A stretch of DNA of 64,000 nt from Pseudoclavibacter endophyticus (GCF_008831085.1 NZ_WBJY01000001.1:1178001-1242000); one strand, 5' to 3'. Positions 47,486 through 59,495 are shown, numbered from the stretch's first letter. A program made the numbers and translations. Notes: generated from the letters alone by a model not told the origin.

Positions 47486-49258
47486 ATGAGCAGAACCGCG
47501 AAACACACGACGACGACGGGGCGGGTGATGCGCGCCGCAGCGATGGCCGCAGGCCTGCTCCTCGCGGTCACCGCCTGCGCGGGAGGCGGGGCAGCGGGCG
47601 AGGGCCCGGGAGAAGCCGGCGATCCCGTCGCCGGCGGCGACCTCACCGTGCTGCTCGACGCCGGGTTCTCGGGCGACTGGCCCACCGGTTTCGACCCCGC
47701 GACGAGCAACGGGGTCGGCGCCAACCTCGGACAGAACGCGGCGATCTTCGGTGGCCTGTTCACCCTCGAGACGAACGACGCCGGCGAGGGCGAGATCGTG
47801 CCCAACCAGGCCGAGAGCTACGAGTTCTCCGACGACGGCCTCGTGTTGACGATCAAGCTGCGCGAGGGCATCGAGTTCAGCGACGGCACCCCGCTCAACG
47901 CCGAGGCGGTCGTGTGGAACTGGGTACGCATCTTCTCGTGGGGATCGACGAGCGCGCCGACGATCAGGCTTGACGACACGCGGCCGGCGCCCGAGTACTC
48001 GCCCGAGTTCATGGAGAGCCTCACGAACGCGCTCCCGGACGACATCACCGAAGAAGAGGTGAACTCGCGGCTCAGCTCGATCCAGGCGGTTGACGAATAC
48101 ACGGTCGACATCGCCCTGACCGTCGTGAACGGCGCGTTCGTAAACACGTTCCCGACGTCGCCGCTCAACAACATCGCGTCGCCGGCGGCCTACGCCGAGC
48201 AGGGGCACGAGCAGTTCAAACTCACGCCGGTCGGCGCAGGGCCGTTCACGGTCGTCAACAACACGCTGAGCGACCGGCTCGATCTCACCAGGAACGATGC
48301 CTACTTCAAGGAGGGGCTGCCCTATCTGGACAACCTGTCGTTCCAGGCGGTCGCTGGCGGCCAGGTCGGATTCCAGGCGCTGCAAGCAGGCCAGGGCGAC
48401 GTCTTCGAGGGCTTGAGCGACACGACCCTCATCGAGCAGGCCGGCAACACGCCTGGCTTCCAGGCCGTGCCCGGGCCGGCGACCTCGCCCTACGTGATCC
48501 AGCTCAATACGCGCCAGGCGCCGTTCGACGACAAGCGAGCACGCGAGGCGATCTACTACGCCACGAACTTCGAGGCCATCAACGAAGGCCTCTTCGGGGG
48601 CCAGGCCGAGATGAGCCAGTCGTTCACGGCATCGGGCGGTCTGTTCCACATGCCGGAGATCGAGGGGTATCGCACCTACGACCTCGAGAAGGCGAAGGCG
48701 CTCGTCGAAGAGCTCGGCGGCTTGACCGTCGAGCTCGGGACGACCGACATCACGACGGCGCGATCGGTCACGACGGCGCTGCAGACCCAGTGGCAGGAAG
48801 CCGGCATCGATGTCACGATCGACGCGAAGCCGCTCGGCGACGTGATCACGAAGTTCACGACCGGCGACTGGGAGTCCATGCTCCAGACCGCCGGGGCGTG
48901 GGACCCGTCGGCCGGCATCGGCGTGCAGGTCCGCTTCGGCTCGAGCTCGCCGTTCAGCGGGGCACCACTGCCGGAGGGCGCTTCCTCGGGTGAGGAGGCC
49001 GTGCAGCTCGGCCTCACGAGCGAGCTCGACGACCTGCTCGCCGCCTCGGTCGCCACAATCGACCCCGAGGAGCGCGCGGCGGCGTACGAGGCGATCGCCA
49101 CGTACATCTCAGACGAGGCGTACGCCCCCTTCGGGACCGCCTTCACGCCCTCGCAGATCGTCCGTGACGGCGTGCACGGTCCAGGTCTCGATGAGCCGAT
49201 TCCGGCCCTGTCGGTGAACCAGGGCGTGCTGTACGACCGCGTGTGGAGGGCGCAGTGA
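47486..49258 (+). CDS. Peptide-type ABC substrate-binding lipoprotein
   Basis: A 590-residue family 5 solute-binding protein with lipobox VTAC. It has GLFTLETNDAGEGEIVPNQAESYEFSDDGL, LREGIEFSDGTPLNAEAVVWNW, VGAGPFTV and FDDKRAREAIYYATN. It is not a close relative of the tandem receptors at 22561 and 24230, so the two importers should have different ligands. GAGGAG lies before the ATG. Its stop overlaps the GTG of the permease gene by 4 bases. Confidence 0.9.
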   Translation: MSRTAKHTTTTGRVMRAAAMAAGLLLAVTACAGGGAAGEGPGEAGDPVAGGDLTVLLDAGFSGDWPTGFDPATSNGVGANLGQNAAIFGGLFTLETNDAGEGEIVPNQAESYEFSDDGLVLTIKLREGIEFSDGTPLNAEAVVWNWVRIFSWGSTSAPTIRLDDTRPAPEYSPEFMESLTNALPDDITEEEVNSRLSSIQAVDEYTVDIALTVVNGAFVNTFPTSPLNNIASPAAYAEQGHEQFKLTPVGAGPFTVVNNTLSDRLDLTRNDAYFKEGLPYLDNLSFQAVAGGQVGFQALQAGQGDVFEGLSDTTLIEQAGNTPGFQAVPGPATSPYVIQLNTRQAPFDDKRAREAIYYATNFEAINEGLFGGQAEMSQSFTASGGLFHMPEIEGYRTYDLEKAKALVEELGGLTVELGTTDITTARSVTTALQTQWQEAGIDVTIDAKPLGDVITKFTTGDWESMLQTAGAWDPSAGIGVQVRFGSSSPFSGAPLPEGASSGEEAVQLGLTSELDDLLAASVATIDPEERAAAYEAIATYISDEAYAPFGTAFTPSQIVRDGVHGPGLDEPIPALSVNQGVLYDRVWRAQ

Positions 49259-50292
49259 CCTCATCAGTCACCAACGCACCGGCGGCGGTGGACGGCGCGG
49301 AGCACGCGACACTGCTCCAGCGTCTCACCACCGCCCCGGTGCTGCGCATCATCGTCAAGCGGCTACTGATTGCGATCCCGCTGCTGTTCGTCGTCAGCGT
49401 GCTCGTGTTCATGCTGCTCGAGGCGATGCCCGGCGACCCGGCGCAGAACGCCGCCGGCATGGATGCGTCGCCCGAGCAGGTCGAGGCGCTTCGCGCGCAG
49501 ATGGGACTCGACCGCCCGGCGCCCGAGCGGTACTTCTCGTGGCTGTTCGGCTTCTTCACGGGTGACCTCGGCACGTCGATCGTCAGCGGGCAGACCGTCT
49601 CCTCGATGCTCGTCACGCGACTGCCCGTGACGCTCGAGATCGTCTTCCTGGCGTTCGTCGTCTCGATCGGCATCGCGATCCCCGCGGCGCTGCTCGCCGC
49701 CCGCAAGCCCGGCGGCGTCTTCGACCGCGTCATCTCGTTCCTGGCGATGACGCTGCTCGCCGTGCCGAATTACGTCATGGCGCTGCTGCTGGTGCTTGTC
49801 TTCTCGGTCGGGCTGCGGATGCTGCCCGCCATCGGGTACGTGCCATTCATGACGAACCCCATCGGCAACCTCGCCTCGGTGACGCTCCCCGTGCTCGCGC
49901 TCGGCTTGCCGCTCGCGTGCTTCTACGCGAGGTTCCTGCGCGGCGATCTCGTCGAGCAGGTAACGCGGACCGACTACATCGACACGGCGCGCGCCAAGGG
50001 GGTCGGCCCGTGGCGGGCCCTGTGGATGCACGCTTTCCGGAATTCGTCGTTCGGGCTCCTGACGCTCGTCGGGCTCAACGTCGGCACGCTCATCGGCGGC
50101 ACGGTCATCATCGAGCAGATCTTCCAGATGCCGGGGCTCGGCATGATGATGCTGCAGGGAGCCATGTCGCTCGACCTCGCCGTCGTCCAGATGTGCGTGT
50201 TCATCTTCGCGGCCACCGCCGTCATCGCCAACCTGGTGGTCGACGTGCTGTACGCCGTGCTCGACCCGAGGATCCGCTATGGCAACCACTGA
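49255..50292 (+). CDS. Peptide-type ABC permease (DppB-like)
   Basis: A 345-residue permease. The first helix LLIAIPLLFVVSVLVFMLLEAMPGDPAQ, followed by QMGLDRPAPERYFSWL and FTGDLGTSI, is typical of DppB. The coupling loop is DYIDTARAKGVGPWRALWMHAFRNS. GTG 49255 overlaps the preceding stop (GTGA) and is preferred over in-frame codons further upstream within the receptor gene. It overlaps the next permease by 14 bases. Confidence 0.92.
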   Translation: MTSSVTNAPAAVDGAEHATLLQRLTTAPVLRIIVKRLLIAIPLLFVVSVLVFMLLEAMPGDPAQNAAGMDASPEQVEALRAQMGLDRPAPERYFSWLFGFFTGDLGTSIVSGQTVSSMLVTRLPVTLEIVFLAFVVSIGIAIPAALLAARKPGGVFDRVISFLAMTLLAVPNYVMALLLVLVFSVGLRMLPAIGYVPFMTNPIGNLASVTLPVLALGLPLACFYARFLRGDLVEQVTRTDYIDTARAKGVGPWRALWMHAFRNSSFGLLTLVGLNVGTLIGGTVIIEQIFQMPGLGMMMLQGAMSLDLAVVQMCVFIFAATAVIANLVVDVLYAVLDPRIRYGNH

Positions 50293-51178
50293 TACGTCGA
50301 CCGCCGCGCTCCTGCGCCCGGCCGCCACCCCGACGCCCGCCGAGTCGCGGCGCTCGGCGCGCATGGCGGAGATGCGCCGCAAGGCGCTCGTCTGGGTGCC
50401 GGCCGGCTTCGTCATCCTGTTGTTCGCCCTGTGCTTCCTCGGCCCGTACGTGCTGCCGATCCCGAGCCCGGTGGGCGGCGACGTGCTCTCGAGCCGACTG
50501 CCGGCCGGCTCGCCGGGGCACCCGCTCGGCACCGACATCAATGGCAACGACGTGCTTTCCCGCATCATCTACGGTGGCCGCACCTCGCTCATCATCGCGG
50601 TGAGCGTGAACGTCATCGGCATCGTGCTCGGGGGCATCATCGGCTCGCTGTCGGCCTATCTCGGCGGTATCGCCGACTCGATCATCATGCGCATCCTCGA
50701 CGTGCCGATCGCGTTCCCGTCGCTCGTGCTGGTGATCGCCATCGCGCAGGCGCTCGGGCCGAGCGTGCCCAACACGATCCTCGCCATGTGTGCCTTCAGC
50801 ATCCCGTCGATCGCCCGTATCGCTCGGTCGGCCACCTTGAAGGTGGTCAGCATGCCGTACGTGCGCGCCGCCGAACTCAGCGGCAGCCCGTCGTGGCGCA
50901 TCCTGTTCCGGCACGTGGCGCCGGGCATCGTGCCGCAATTGCTCAACTTCGCATTGCTCGGCATGGGCATCATCATCGTGACCGAGGGCGCCCTGAGCTT
51001 CCTCGGCCTCGGGATTCCGGCGCCCGACCCGAGCTGGGGGAACATGATCTACGACGCCCAACAGACCCTTTCGGCGACGCCGATGCTCGTGCTGTGGCCG
51101 AGCCTCGCGCTGCTCTTCACCGTGCTCGCGTTCAACATCCTCGGCGAGAACACCCGCGACGAGATGAGCCGCCGATGA
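50279..51178 (+). CDS. Peptide-type ABC permease (DppC-like)
   Basis: A 299-residue permease with about 40 charged N-terminal residues. A first helix follows, then HPLGTDINGNDVLSRIIYGGRTSL, the DppC hallmark. The coupling loop has MPYVRAAELSGSPSWRILFRHVAPG, and VTEGALSFLGLGIPAPDPSWG is near the end. It forms the channel with the DppB-like subunit encoded before it and is coupled to the ATPase gene by an ATGA overlap. Confidence 0.92.
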   Translation: MATTDTSTAALLRPAATPTPAESRRSARMAEMRRKALVWVPAGFVILLFALCFLGPYVLPIPSPVGGDVLSSRLPAGSPGHPLGTDINGNDVLSRIIYGGRTSLIIAVSVNVIGIVLGGIIGSLSAYLGGIADSIIMRILDVPIAFPSLVLVIAIAQALGPSVPNTILAMCAFSIPSIARIARSATLKVVSMPYVRAAELSGSPSWRILFRHVAPGIVPQLLNFALLGMGIIIVTEGALSFLGLGIPAPDPSWGNMIYDAQQTLSATPMLVLWPSLALLFTVLAFNILGENTRDEMSRR

Positions 51179-52227
51179 GCGCGACAGAGACCGCCGCAGG
51201 AACGCCGACCGTCGCGCGCGCGGCAGCGCCCTCGGGCGGGGGCGAGCCCGAGACGGTGCTCAAGGTTGACGAACTGCACGTGACGTTCTCGCGCGCCGGC
51301 AGGAAGATCCACGCCGTCAACGGGCTTTCGTACCGCCTGCAGGCCGGGCGGATGCTCGCGATCATCGGCGAGTCGGGGTCGGGGAAGTCGGTGAGCGTTC
51401 GCGCTCTCATGGGCCTGCTGCCGCCGTCGGCGAGCGTCTCCGGCAGCGCCGTCCTCGGCGACAACGAGCTCATCGGCCTCGATGAACGATCGATGCGGGC
51501 GTTGCGCGGCAGCGAGATCGCCATGGTCTTCCAGGACCCCGCTCGATCGCTCAACCCGACCATGACGGTCGGGGCGCAGGTCAGCGAGGCCATCCGGATG
51601 CACTCGGAGGTGTCGAAGAAGGAGGCGCAGAAGCTCGCGATCGAGAAGCTCAGGCTCGTTCGACTGCCGGCGGCGGAACGGCGCTATCACGAGTACCCGC
51701 ACCAGCTGTCCGGCGGCATGCGGCAGCGAGTCGTGATCGCGATCGCGCTCGCCGCCGATCCGAGGGTGCTCATCGCCGACGAGGCGACGACGGCGCTCGA
51801 CGTCACGACCCAGGCGCAGATCATGGAACTCGTGCTCGACCTGCAGCACCGGCTCGGCACGGCCGTGATCATGATCAGTCACGATCTCGGCCTGGCGGCG
51901 TGCTACGCCGACGACGTGCTCGTGATGTATGCGGGCCGCGCCGTCGAGCACGCCCGCACGGCCCAGCTGTTCAGCAACGTGCGCATGCCGTATACGAAGG
52001 CCCTGCTCGGCGCGATCCCACAGGTGGGCGCGGCGCCGCACTCGAGGCTCAACGTCATCGGCGGCCATCCGCCCGACCTTGGCGCGCTCCCGGAGGGCTG
52101 CTCGTTCCGCGATCGGTGTCCGCGCGCCACCGAGCAGTGCGTCGAGCGTCCGCCCCTCGACGAGCACGAGCCCGGCCATCGTTTTGCCTGCTGGCATCCC
52201 GTCGACTCGAAGGAGGAGCTGCAATGA
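51175..52227 (+). CDS. Peptide-type ABC ATPase (DppD-like)
   Basis: A 350-residue ATPase. Walker A is GESGSGKSV, the Q-loop is [11 protein letters not shown], the signature LSGGMRQR, and Walker [13 protein letters not shown], with Ala in place of the usual Pro. It has the full C-terminal oligopeptide-transporter region [15 protein letters not shown] ending in FACWHP, with four Cys, which is missing in the first importer's ATPases. ATGA overlaps occur at both ends. Confidence 0.92.
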   Translation: MSATETAAGTPTVARAAAPSGGGEPETVLKVDELHVTFSRAGRKIHAVNGLSYRLQAGRMLAIIGESGSGKSVSVRALMGLLPPSASVSGSAVLGDNELIGLDERSMRALRGSEIAMVFQDPARSLNPTMTVGAQVSEAIRMHSEVSKKEAQKLAIEKLRLVRLPAAERRYHEYPHQLSGGMRQRVVIAIALAADPRVLIADEATTALDVTTQAQIMELVLDLQHRLGTAVIMISHDLGLAACYADDVLVMYAGRAVEHARTAQLFSNVRMPYTKALLGAIPQVGAAPHSRLNVIGGHPPDLGALPEGCSFRDRCPRATEQCVERPPLDEHEPGHRFACWHPVDSKEELQ

Positions 52228-53324
52228 CGGTCTCGACGCCCTCGGCGGACACGGCCGATACCCCGAGGAAGGCGGCCGCGGGGGAGCCGCTTCTTCGCGT
52301 GCGGAACCTCGTGCAGGAGTACCGCTCGAGCGGGGCAGGTGGCGTCAAGGTCGGTGTGGTCCACGCCCTCAGCGACGTGTCGTTCGACCTCGCCGTCGGC
52401 GAGACCCTCGGCATCGTCGGCGAGACCGGCTCGGGGAAGTCGACCCTCGCTCGCGCGATCATCCAGGTCGAACGAGCGAAGTCGGGCTCGGTCGAGTTCG
52501 AGGGACAGGAGCTCACGACGCTGCGGGGGCGTGCCCTCAAGCGGGTGCACTCGCGCATGCAGATGGTGTACCAGGATCCGTTCGGCTCGCTCAACCCGAG
52601 GTGGACCATCGACGAGGTCGTGGCGGAGCCGCTGCGGGGGCACACGCGCATGGGAAAGGCCGAGCGGCACCGCAAGGTCGGCGAGCTGCTCGAACTCGTC
52701 GGGCTCAAGCCGGACGCCTATCGCAAGCGCCGGCCGATCGAGCTCTCGGGTGGCCAGGCGCAGCGCGTGGCGATCGCGAGGGCGATCGCGCTGAACCCGG
52801 CGGTCATCATCTGCGACGAGGCGATCTCGTCGCTCGACGTGCTGATCCAGGCGCAGGTGCTCAACCTGTTCGAAGAGCTGCGGGAAGAGCTCGGGCTCTC
52901 GTACGTCTTCATCGCGCACGACCTGGCGACGGTCAAGCAGGTGTCCGACCGCGTCGCGGTTATGCACCTCGGCCAGCTCGCCGAGGTCGGTCCGGCAGAT
53001 GAGATCTACGCCGCGCCCCAGCACCCGTACACGAAGGCGCTCCTCGAGTCGATCCCGGTGCTCAATCCGGCGACCGGAGAGACCAGGCGTCCGGTGCCGA
53101 TGACCGGTGAGCCGCCGTCGCCGCTCCACCCGCCGAGCGGATGCCGCTTCCGCACCAGGTGCCCGAAGGCGCAGGACCTCTGTGCCGAGGTGGAGCCGAG
53201 GCCGGCCGATCCCTCGGCCGACCATCTCGTGGCCTGCCACTTCCCGCTCGAGGCGCCGTCGGTGTCGGCCGATGCGCTGCGAGCGTCAGTGCCGCCGCGC
53301 CAGACCGTCGCGACGGGGCAGTAG
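52224..53324 (+). CDS. Peptide-type ABC ATPase (DppF-like)
   Basis: A 366-residue ATPase. Walker A is GETGSGKST, the Q-loop VYQDPFGSLNPR, and the signature LSGGQAQR. Walker B is VIICDEAISSLD, and the switch region is VFIAHDL. The C-terminal Cys-rich region is SGCRFRTRCPKAQDLC ending in VACHFP. It is last in the receptor-permease-permease-ATPase-ATPase operon, and the hairpin at 53336 follows within 12 bases. Confidence 0.92.
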   Translation: MTVSTPSADTADTPRKAAAGEPLLRVRNLVQEYRSSGAGGVKVGVVHALSDVSFDLAVGETLGIVGETGSGKSTLARAIIQVERAKSGSVEFEGQELTTLRGRALKRVHSRMQMVYQDPFGSLNPRWTIDEVVAEPLRGHTRMGKAERHRKVGELLELVGLKPDAYRKRRPIELSGGQAQRVAIARAIALNPAVIICDEAISSLDVLIQAQVLNLFEELREELGLSYVFIAHDLATVKQVSDRVAVMHLGQLAEVGPADEIYAAPQHPYTKALLESIPVLNPATGETRRPVPMTGEPPSPLHPPSGCRFRTRCPKAQDLCAEVEPRPADPSADHLVACHFPLEAPSVSADALRASVPPRQTVATGQ

Positions 53325-53335
53325 GTCTCGAGCTC

Positions 53336-53405
53336 GCGCCCCTCGTGACGCCTCCTTCGTCGCCTCCCGGGAGCCGGGAGCCGACGGGTCCGTCACGAGG
53401 GGCGC
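53336..53405. terminator. Long hairpin between convergent ABC and icd genes
   Basis: Arms 53336-53350 and 53391-53405 pair perfectly over 15 bases, and smaller inverted repeats (CTCCCGGGAG) lie inside. It separates the importer ATPase (ends 53324) from icd (ends 53410), so it probably works in both directions. It shares CCCTCGTGACGCCT with the hairpin at 30981. It also marks the border between the catabolic region and the core genome. Confidence 0.6.
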
Positions 53406-53409
53406 TCGC

Positions 53410-55632
<2,223 letters not shown>

Positions 55633-55797
55633 GTGGCGAAGCTCTCCCTCGGGTCGGTGGCAGCGGGCGCGCGTCGGCGCGCCGGACGCGCCCACCAGCC
55701 TACCGACGAGTCGTGGCAGGGCCTGACCCGTCGGATAGATGCGCGGAAGCGTCGGTTCTGAGCAAGCCACGAAGGTCGGTGACTACCATTTCGAGCC

Positions 55798-56373
55798 ATG
55801 GATCCCGTGTGGCTGTTTCTCGTGTTGGCCCTTGTCGTCGTCATCGCCGTTGCGCTCGTCGCCGTCGTGGTCTCGGCGCGCAAGACCGTTCGGCGCCAGC
55901 AGGAGAGGCTCGACGCCGCCTGGACCGCGATCACGGGCCAGATCTCGGCGCGAAGCGAGACGCTCGCGGAGCTGCGAAGTCGCGTCGAGACGGTCGCGGG
56001 TCATGAGCGCTCGAGGCTCACGGACCTCAACGCGGCCGTCGCCGACCTCGAGACCGCCGATGACGCGCAGGACGCATCGCGGGCGGAAGACCGGGTTCAG
56101 GGGGGCATCCGGGAGCTGCTTCACGTCGCCGAGGGATACCCCGACCTGCAGCGCGACAAGGACTTCCTCCGCCTGCAGGGCGAGCTCGCTCGCGAGGGCG
56201 GCGAGATCCAGACCGCACGCCGCCAGTACAACGGCACGGTTCGCGAGTACAACACGAAGATCCGCACGTTTCCCGGCGCCCTCGTCGCCCGCAGTCTCGG
56301 CGCATCCCCTCGTCCCTACTTCGAGGTGGCGGACCGCGCGGCGATCTCCGCTCCGCCGAAGGTGCAGTTCTGA
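55798..56373 (+). CDS. lemA: LemA family protein
   Basis: A 191-residue protein with an N-terminal membrane helix (about 4-26, LFLVLALVVVIAVALVAVVV). A long helical region follows with RQQERLDAAWTAITGQISARSETLAEL and YPDLQRDKDFLRLQGELA, then YNGTVREYNTKIRTFPG, the hallmark of LemA. The family function is unclear; members are membrane-anchored helical bundles with the bulk on one side. It stands alone and is divergent from icd. Confidence 0.88.
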   Translation: MDPVWLFLVLALVVVIAVALVAVVVSARKTVRRQQERLDAAWTAITGQISARSETLAELRSRVETVAGHERSRLTDLNAAVADLETADDAQDASRAEDRVQGGIRELLHVAEGYPDLQRDKDFLRLQGELAREGGEIQTARRQYNGTVREYNTKIRTFPGALVARSLGASPRPYFEVADRAAISAPPKVQF

Positions 56374-56442
56374 ACACCTGCGCGGCACGGCTCGCGGCCA
56401 CGTGGCCGGATGTCGGGCCTCAGCGGCCGTAGGATCACCGTC

Positions 56443-57714
56443 ATGAGCGAGGAATCGCAGGAATCTCCGCCGGCCTCACCGGCCGAGCCGCAGGAACCCG
56501 GGTCGCAGGACGCCGGGCGTCGCGGTTCGACCAGGGTGGCACGGCAGGAGCAGGCGAGCCGGCTCGTGCCCGAGGCGGAACTGGTGCCGAAGGGCATGCG
56601 CATCGCGGGCGCCTGGTCGTGGCGCATCGTCGCGATCGTGCTCGCGCTGATCCCGCTCGGCTGGCTCATCTCGCAGGCGACGCTCATCGTCGTTCCCGTG
56701 CTCGTGGCGGCGCTGCTCGCGTCCCTGCTCATGCCGGTCATGAACGTGCTCATGATCCGCGCCCGATTCCCGAAGTGGGCGGCGCTGATCGTCTCCCTGC
56801 TCGTGCTGTTCGCCGCCATCGCGTTCCTCGTCTGGCTCGTCGTGAACGCCTTCGCCGACGGCTTCGACATCGACTGGTCGCGCCTCGAAGACCAGTGGGC
56901 CAATTTCGTCGTCTACCTCCGCGAGTCGCCCCTGCACGTGACCGACGAGCAGATCTCGGCCGCGATCGGCCAGATGATCGAGTGGGTCGAGTCGAACGTC
57001 TCGAACCTGCTCAGCCAGGCCGTCTCGGTGGGGTCGACGGCGTTCGCGTTCCTCACCGGCACGCTCGTGACGCTGTTCGCCCTGATCTTCTACCTGCTCG
57101 ACGGCGGGGCCATCTGGCGCTTCATCGTCTCGCTGTTTCCCCGCGAGGCCAGGGCGGCCATCGACGGTGCGGGGCGCCGCGGCTGGGTCACGATCGGCCA
57201 CTACGTCCGCGTGCAGATCTTCGTGGCGTTCATCGACGCTCTGGGCATCGGCGTCGGTGCCGCCATCCTCGGCGTGCCGTTCGCGGTGCCGCTCGCCATC
57301 ATCGTGTTCCTCGCCTCGTTCGTGCCGTTCGTGGGTGCGATCGCTTCCGGGGCGCTCGCCGTGCTGGTCGCGCTCGTCTACCTCGGCTTCTGGCCCGCCG
57401 TCATCATGCTCGCCATCGTCATCGGCGTGCAGCAGATCGAGTCGCACGTGCTCCAGCCCCTCATCATGGGCCAGGCAGTCAAGGTGCACCCGCTCGGCGT
57501 CGTGCTCTCCGTGAGTGCGGGCACCCTCTTCGGCGGGATCGCCGGGGCGGTGTTCGCCGTGCCGCTCGTCGCGAGCGCCAAGGTCATGGTCGAGTACATC
57601 GCGTCGGGCGACTGGCGCGGGCTCCCCGATCCGACGCGGGCTCCTCGGCGGCCGCAACAACGGCGCGGACGATTCGTACGCCATCCAACCATCGAGAAAG
57701 CGAACGACGAGTGA
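56443..57714 (+). CDS. AI-2E transporter family membrane protein
   Basis: A 423-residue permease. A disordered N-terminus rich in Glu, Ser and Pro (about 55 residues) precedes seven or eight hydrophobic segments. The conserved region VPFVGAIASGALAVLVAL, with IGVQQIESHVLQPLIMGQAVKVHPL, is diagnostic of the AI-2E exporter/UPF0118 family. The ATG at 56443 has AGGA upstream. It overlaps ilvA by 4 bases. Actual substrates of the family are mostly unknown. Confidence 0.88.
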   Translation: MSEESQESPPASPAEPQEPGSQDAGRRGSTRVARQEQASRLVPEAELVPKGMRIAGAWSWRIVAIVLALIPLGWLISQATLIVVPVLVAALLASLLMPVMNVLMIRARFPKWAALIVSLLVLFAAIAFLVWLVVNAFADGFDIDWSRLEDQWANFVVYLRESPLHVTDEQISAAIGQMIEWVESNVSNLLSQAVSVGSTAFAFLTGTLVTLFALIFYLLDGGAIWRFIVSLFPREARAAIDGAGRRGWVTIGHYVRVQIFVAFIDALGIGVGAAILGVPFAVPLAIIVFLASFVPFVGAIASGALAVLVALVYLGFWPAVIMLAIVIGVQQIESHVLQPLIMGQAVKVHPLGVVLSVSAGTLFGGIAGAVFAVPLVASAKVMVEYIASGDWRGLPDPTRAPRRPQQRRGRFVRHPTIEKANDE

Positions 57715-58979
57715 CGTTGACCGAACCACCGACCGCCGCCCTGCCGACCCTCGCAACGCTCGAAGCCGCCCGCGAGATCGTCCGAAAGGTCATTACTCCG
57801 ACGCCCGTCGACTCGGCCCGCTTCCTCGAGGCGCGGTTGGGGGCGCCCGTCATGCTGAAGTGCGAGAACATGCAGCGCACGGGGTCGTACAAGATCCGCG
57901 GCGCCACGTACCGGCTGTCGCAGCTGACGGAGGCGCAGCGGGCGAACGGGGTGGTGGCGGCCTCGGCGGGCAACCACGCCCAGGGCGTCGCGTACGCCGC
58001 GCGGGAGCTCGGCATCGCCGCCCGCATCTTCATGCCCGTGACGGTGCCGCTGCCGAAGCTCGAAGCAACTCAGAACTACGGCGCCGAGATCGAACTCATC
58101 GGCGACAACGTCGCGGACGCGCTCGAGGCGGCGACCGCGTACGCCGCCGAGATGGGTGCGGAGCTGATCCACCCCTACGACCACCCCGACATCATCACGG
58201 GTCAGGCGACGCTCGGCCTCGACGTGCTCGATCAGGTGCCGGATGCCGACCTCATCGTCGTGCCCATCGGTGGCGGCGGCCTCATCTCGGGCGTTGCGGC
58301 CGCCGTGCGGGCCCGCCGGGAGGAGGGCGGTGGACGCGACGTGCGCGTCATCGGGGTGCAGGCCGAGCACTCTGCGCCGTTCCCCCCGTCTCTGAGCGCT
58401 GGGCGACGCATCCCCGTCAACGCGCGCCCGACGATCGCGGACGGTATCGCCGTGGCGACCCCGGGTGAGCTGACCTTCGAGTACGTGCGCGAACTCGTCG
58501 ACGACGTCGTGACCGTCACGGAAGACGACATCGCGCGGGCCATCCTGTTGCTGATCGAGCGCGCCAAGCTCGTGGTCGAGCCCGCCGGAGCGACCCCGGT
58601 CGCGGCGATCCTCGCGGGCAAGATCCCGACGATCGGCACGACGGTGCCCGTGCTCACGGGCGGCAACATCGACCCCCTCATGCTCGAGAAGGTCATCGCA
58701 TACGGCCTCACGGCCTCTGATCGCTATCTCAAGATGGTGATCAGCCTCACCGACGTGCCCGGCGAGCTGGCGCGCATCTCCGGCATCCTCGCCGAGGTGA
58801 ACGCCAACGTCATCGAGGTGCTGCACACGCGGCACAACAAGGGGCTGCAGATCACGCACGTTGAGCTCGAGATGTCGGTCGAAACGCGCGGCAGCGAGCA
58901 CGTGCAGCGGGTGCTCGAGGCGCTTCGGCGCGCTGGATACCGGCCCCGCGTGCGGCGCGACGAGGTGTTCACGCCCTGA
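57711..58979 (+). CDS. ilvA: Threonine ammonia-lyase
   Basis: A 422-residue PLP enzyme. The PLP Lys is K61 in RTGSYKIRGA. The phosphate-binding Gly loop is PIGGGGLISG, and SAGNHAQGVAYAA precedes it. A C-terminal ACT-like domain (from about 330, MVISLTDVPGELARI) marks the regulated or catabolic threonine deaminase form. It deaminates threonine to 2-oxobutyrate for isoleucine synthesis or catabolism. GTG 57711 overlaps the permease stop by 4 bases. Confidence 0.93.
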   Translation: MTLTEPPTAALPTLATLEAAREIVRKVITPTPVDSARFLEARLGAPVMLKCENMQRTGSYKIRGATYRLSQLTEAQRANGVVAASAGNHAQGVAYAARELGIAARIFMPVTVPLPKLEATQNYGAEIELIGDNVADALEAATAYAAEMGAELIHPYDHPDIITGQATLGLDVLDQVPDADLIVVPIGGGGLISGVAAAVRARREEGGGRDVRVIGVQAEHSAPFPPSLSAGRRIPVNARPTIADGIAVATPGELTFEYVRELVDDVVTVTEDDIARAILLLIERAKLVVEPAGATPVAAILAGKIPTIGTTVPVLTGGNIDPLMLEKVIAYGLTASDRYLKMVISLTDVPGELARISGILAEVNANVIEVLHTRHNKGLQITHVELEMSVETRGSEHVQRVLEALRRAGYRPRVRRDEVFTP

Positions 58980-58988
58980 CGGCCGCGC

Positions 58989-59006
58989 GCGGGTGCCGGA
59001 ACCCGC
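58989..59006. terminator. Short hairpin between ilvA and greA
   Basis: GCGGGT (58989-58994) pairs with ACCCGC (59001-59006) around a 6-base loop, in the 27-base gap between convergent stops. The stem is short, with no T tract. Confidence 0.35.
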
Positions 59007-59495
59007 CTACGGGGTGAACGTCTCGACGTCGAGGATGGCGACCTCAACCTGCTTGCCGCTCGGCGCTTCGTAGGTCGTGCGCTCACCGACCTTGAGGCCC
59101 GCGATCGCGGCGCCGAGGGGCGACTCGACCGAGTACACGCGCAGGTCGGTCTGCGAGGCGACCTCGCGCGAGGCGAGCAGGAACTTCTGCTCGCGTCCGC
59201 CGACGGTCGCGAGCACGACGGTGCCGTTCTCGACGATGCCGCTCGCCTGAGGTGCCTCCGCCACATTTGCGACCTTCAGCATCTGCTCGAGCTCGCGGAT
59301 GCGCGCTTCGATCTTGCCCTGTTCGTCTTTCGCGGCGTGATACCCGGTGTTCTCCTTGAGGTCGCCGTCTTCTCTGGCCTCTTCGATGCGCCTGGCGATC
59401 TCTTCGCGCCCCTTCGTCGAGAGCTCTTCCAGCTCAGCCTGAAGGCGGTCGAAGGTTTCCTGGGTGAGCCAAGTTGCGCCTGCGGTATCGGTCAT
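59007..59495 (-). CDS. greA: Transcription elongation factor GreA
   Basis: A 162-residue factor that rescues backtracked RNA polymerase. The N-terminal coiled coil has the acidic tip segment REDGDLKENTGYHAAKDEQ, and the C-terminal globular domain ends in APSGKQVEVAILDVETF. GAGGAG lies 7 bases before the ATG at 59495. It is a single gene, convergent with ilvA. Confidence 0.95.
   Translation of the reverse strand: MTDTAGATWLTQETFDRLQAELEELSTKGREEIARRIEEAREDGDLKENTGYHAAKDEQGKIEARIRELEQMLKVANVAEAPQASGIVENGTVVLATVGGREQKFLLASREVASQTDLRVYSVESPLGAAIAGLKVGERTTYEAPSGKQVEVAILDVETFTP

Noticed and set aside
46046..48649. 867-residue minus-strand open frame opposite the amidohydrolase and receptor genes
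   Set aside because: It crosses two genes, a terminator and a promoter region, and has no ribosome site or domain.
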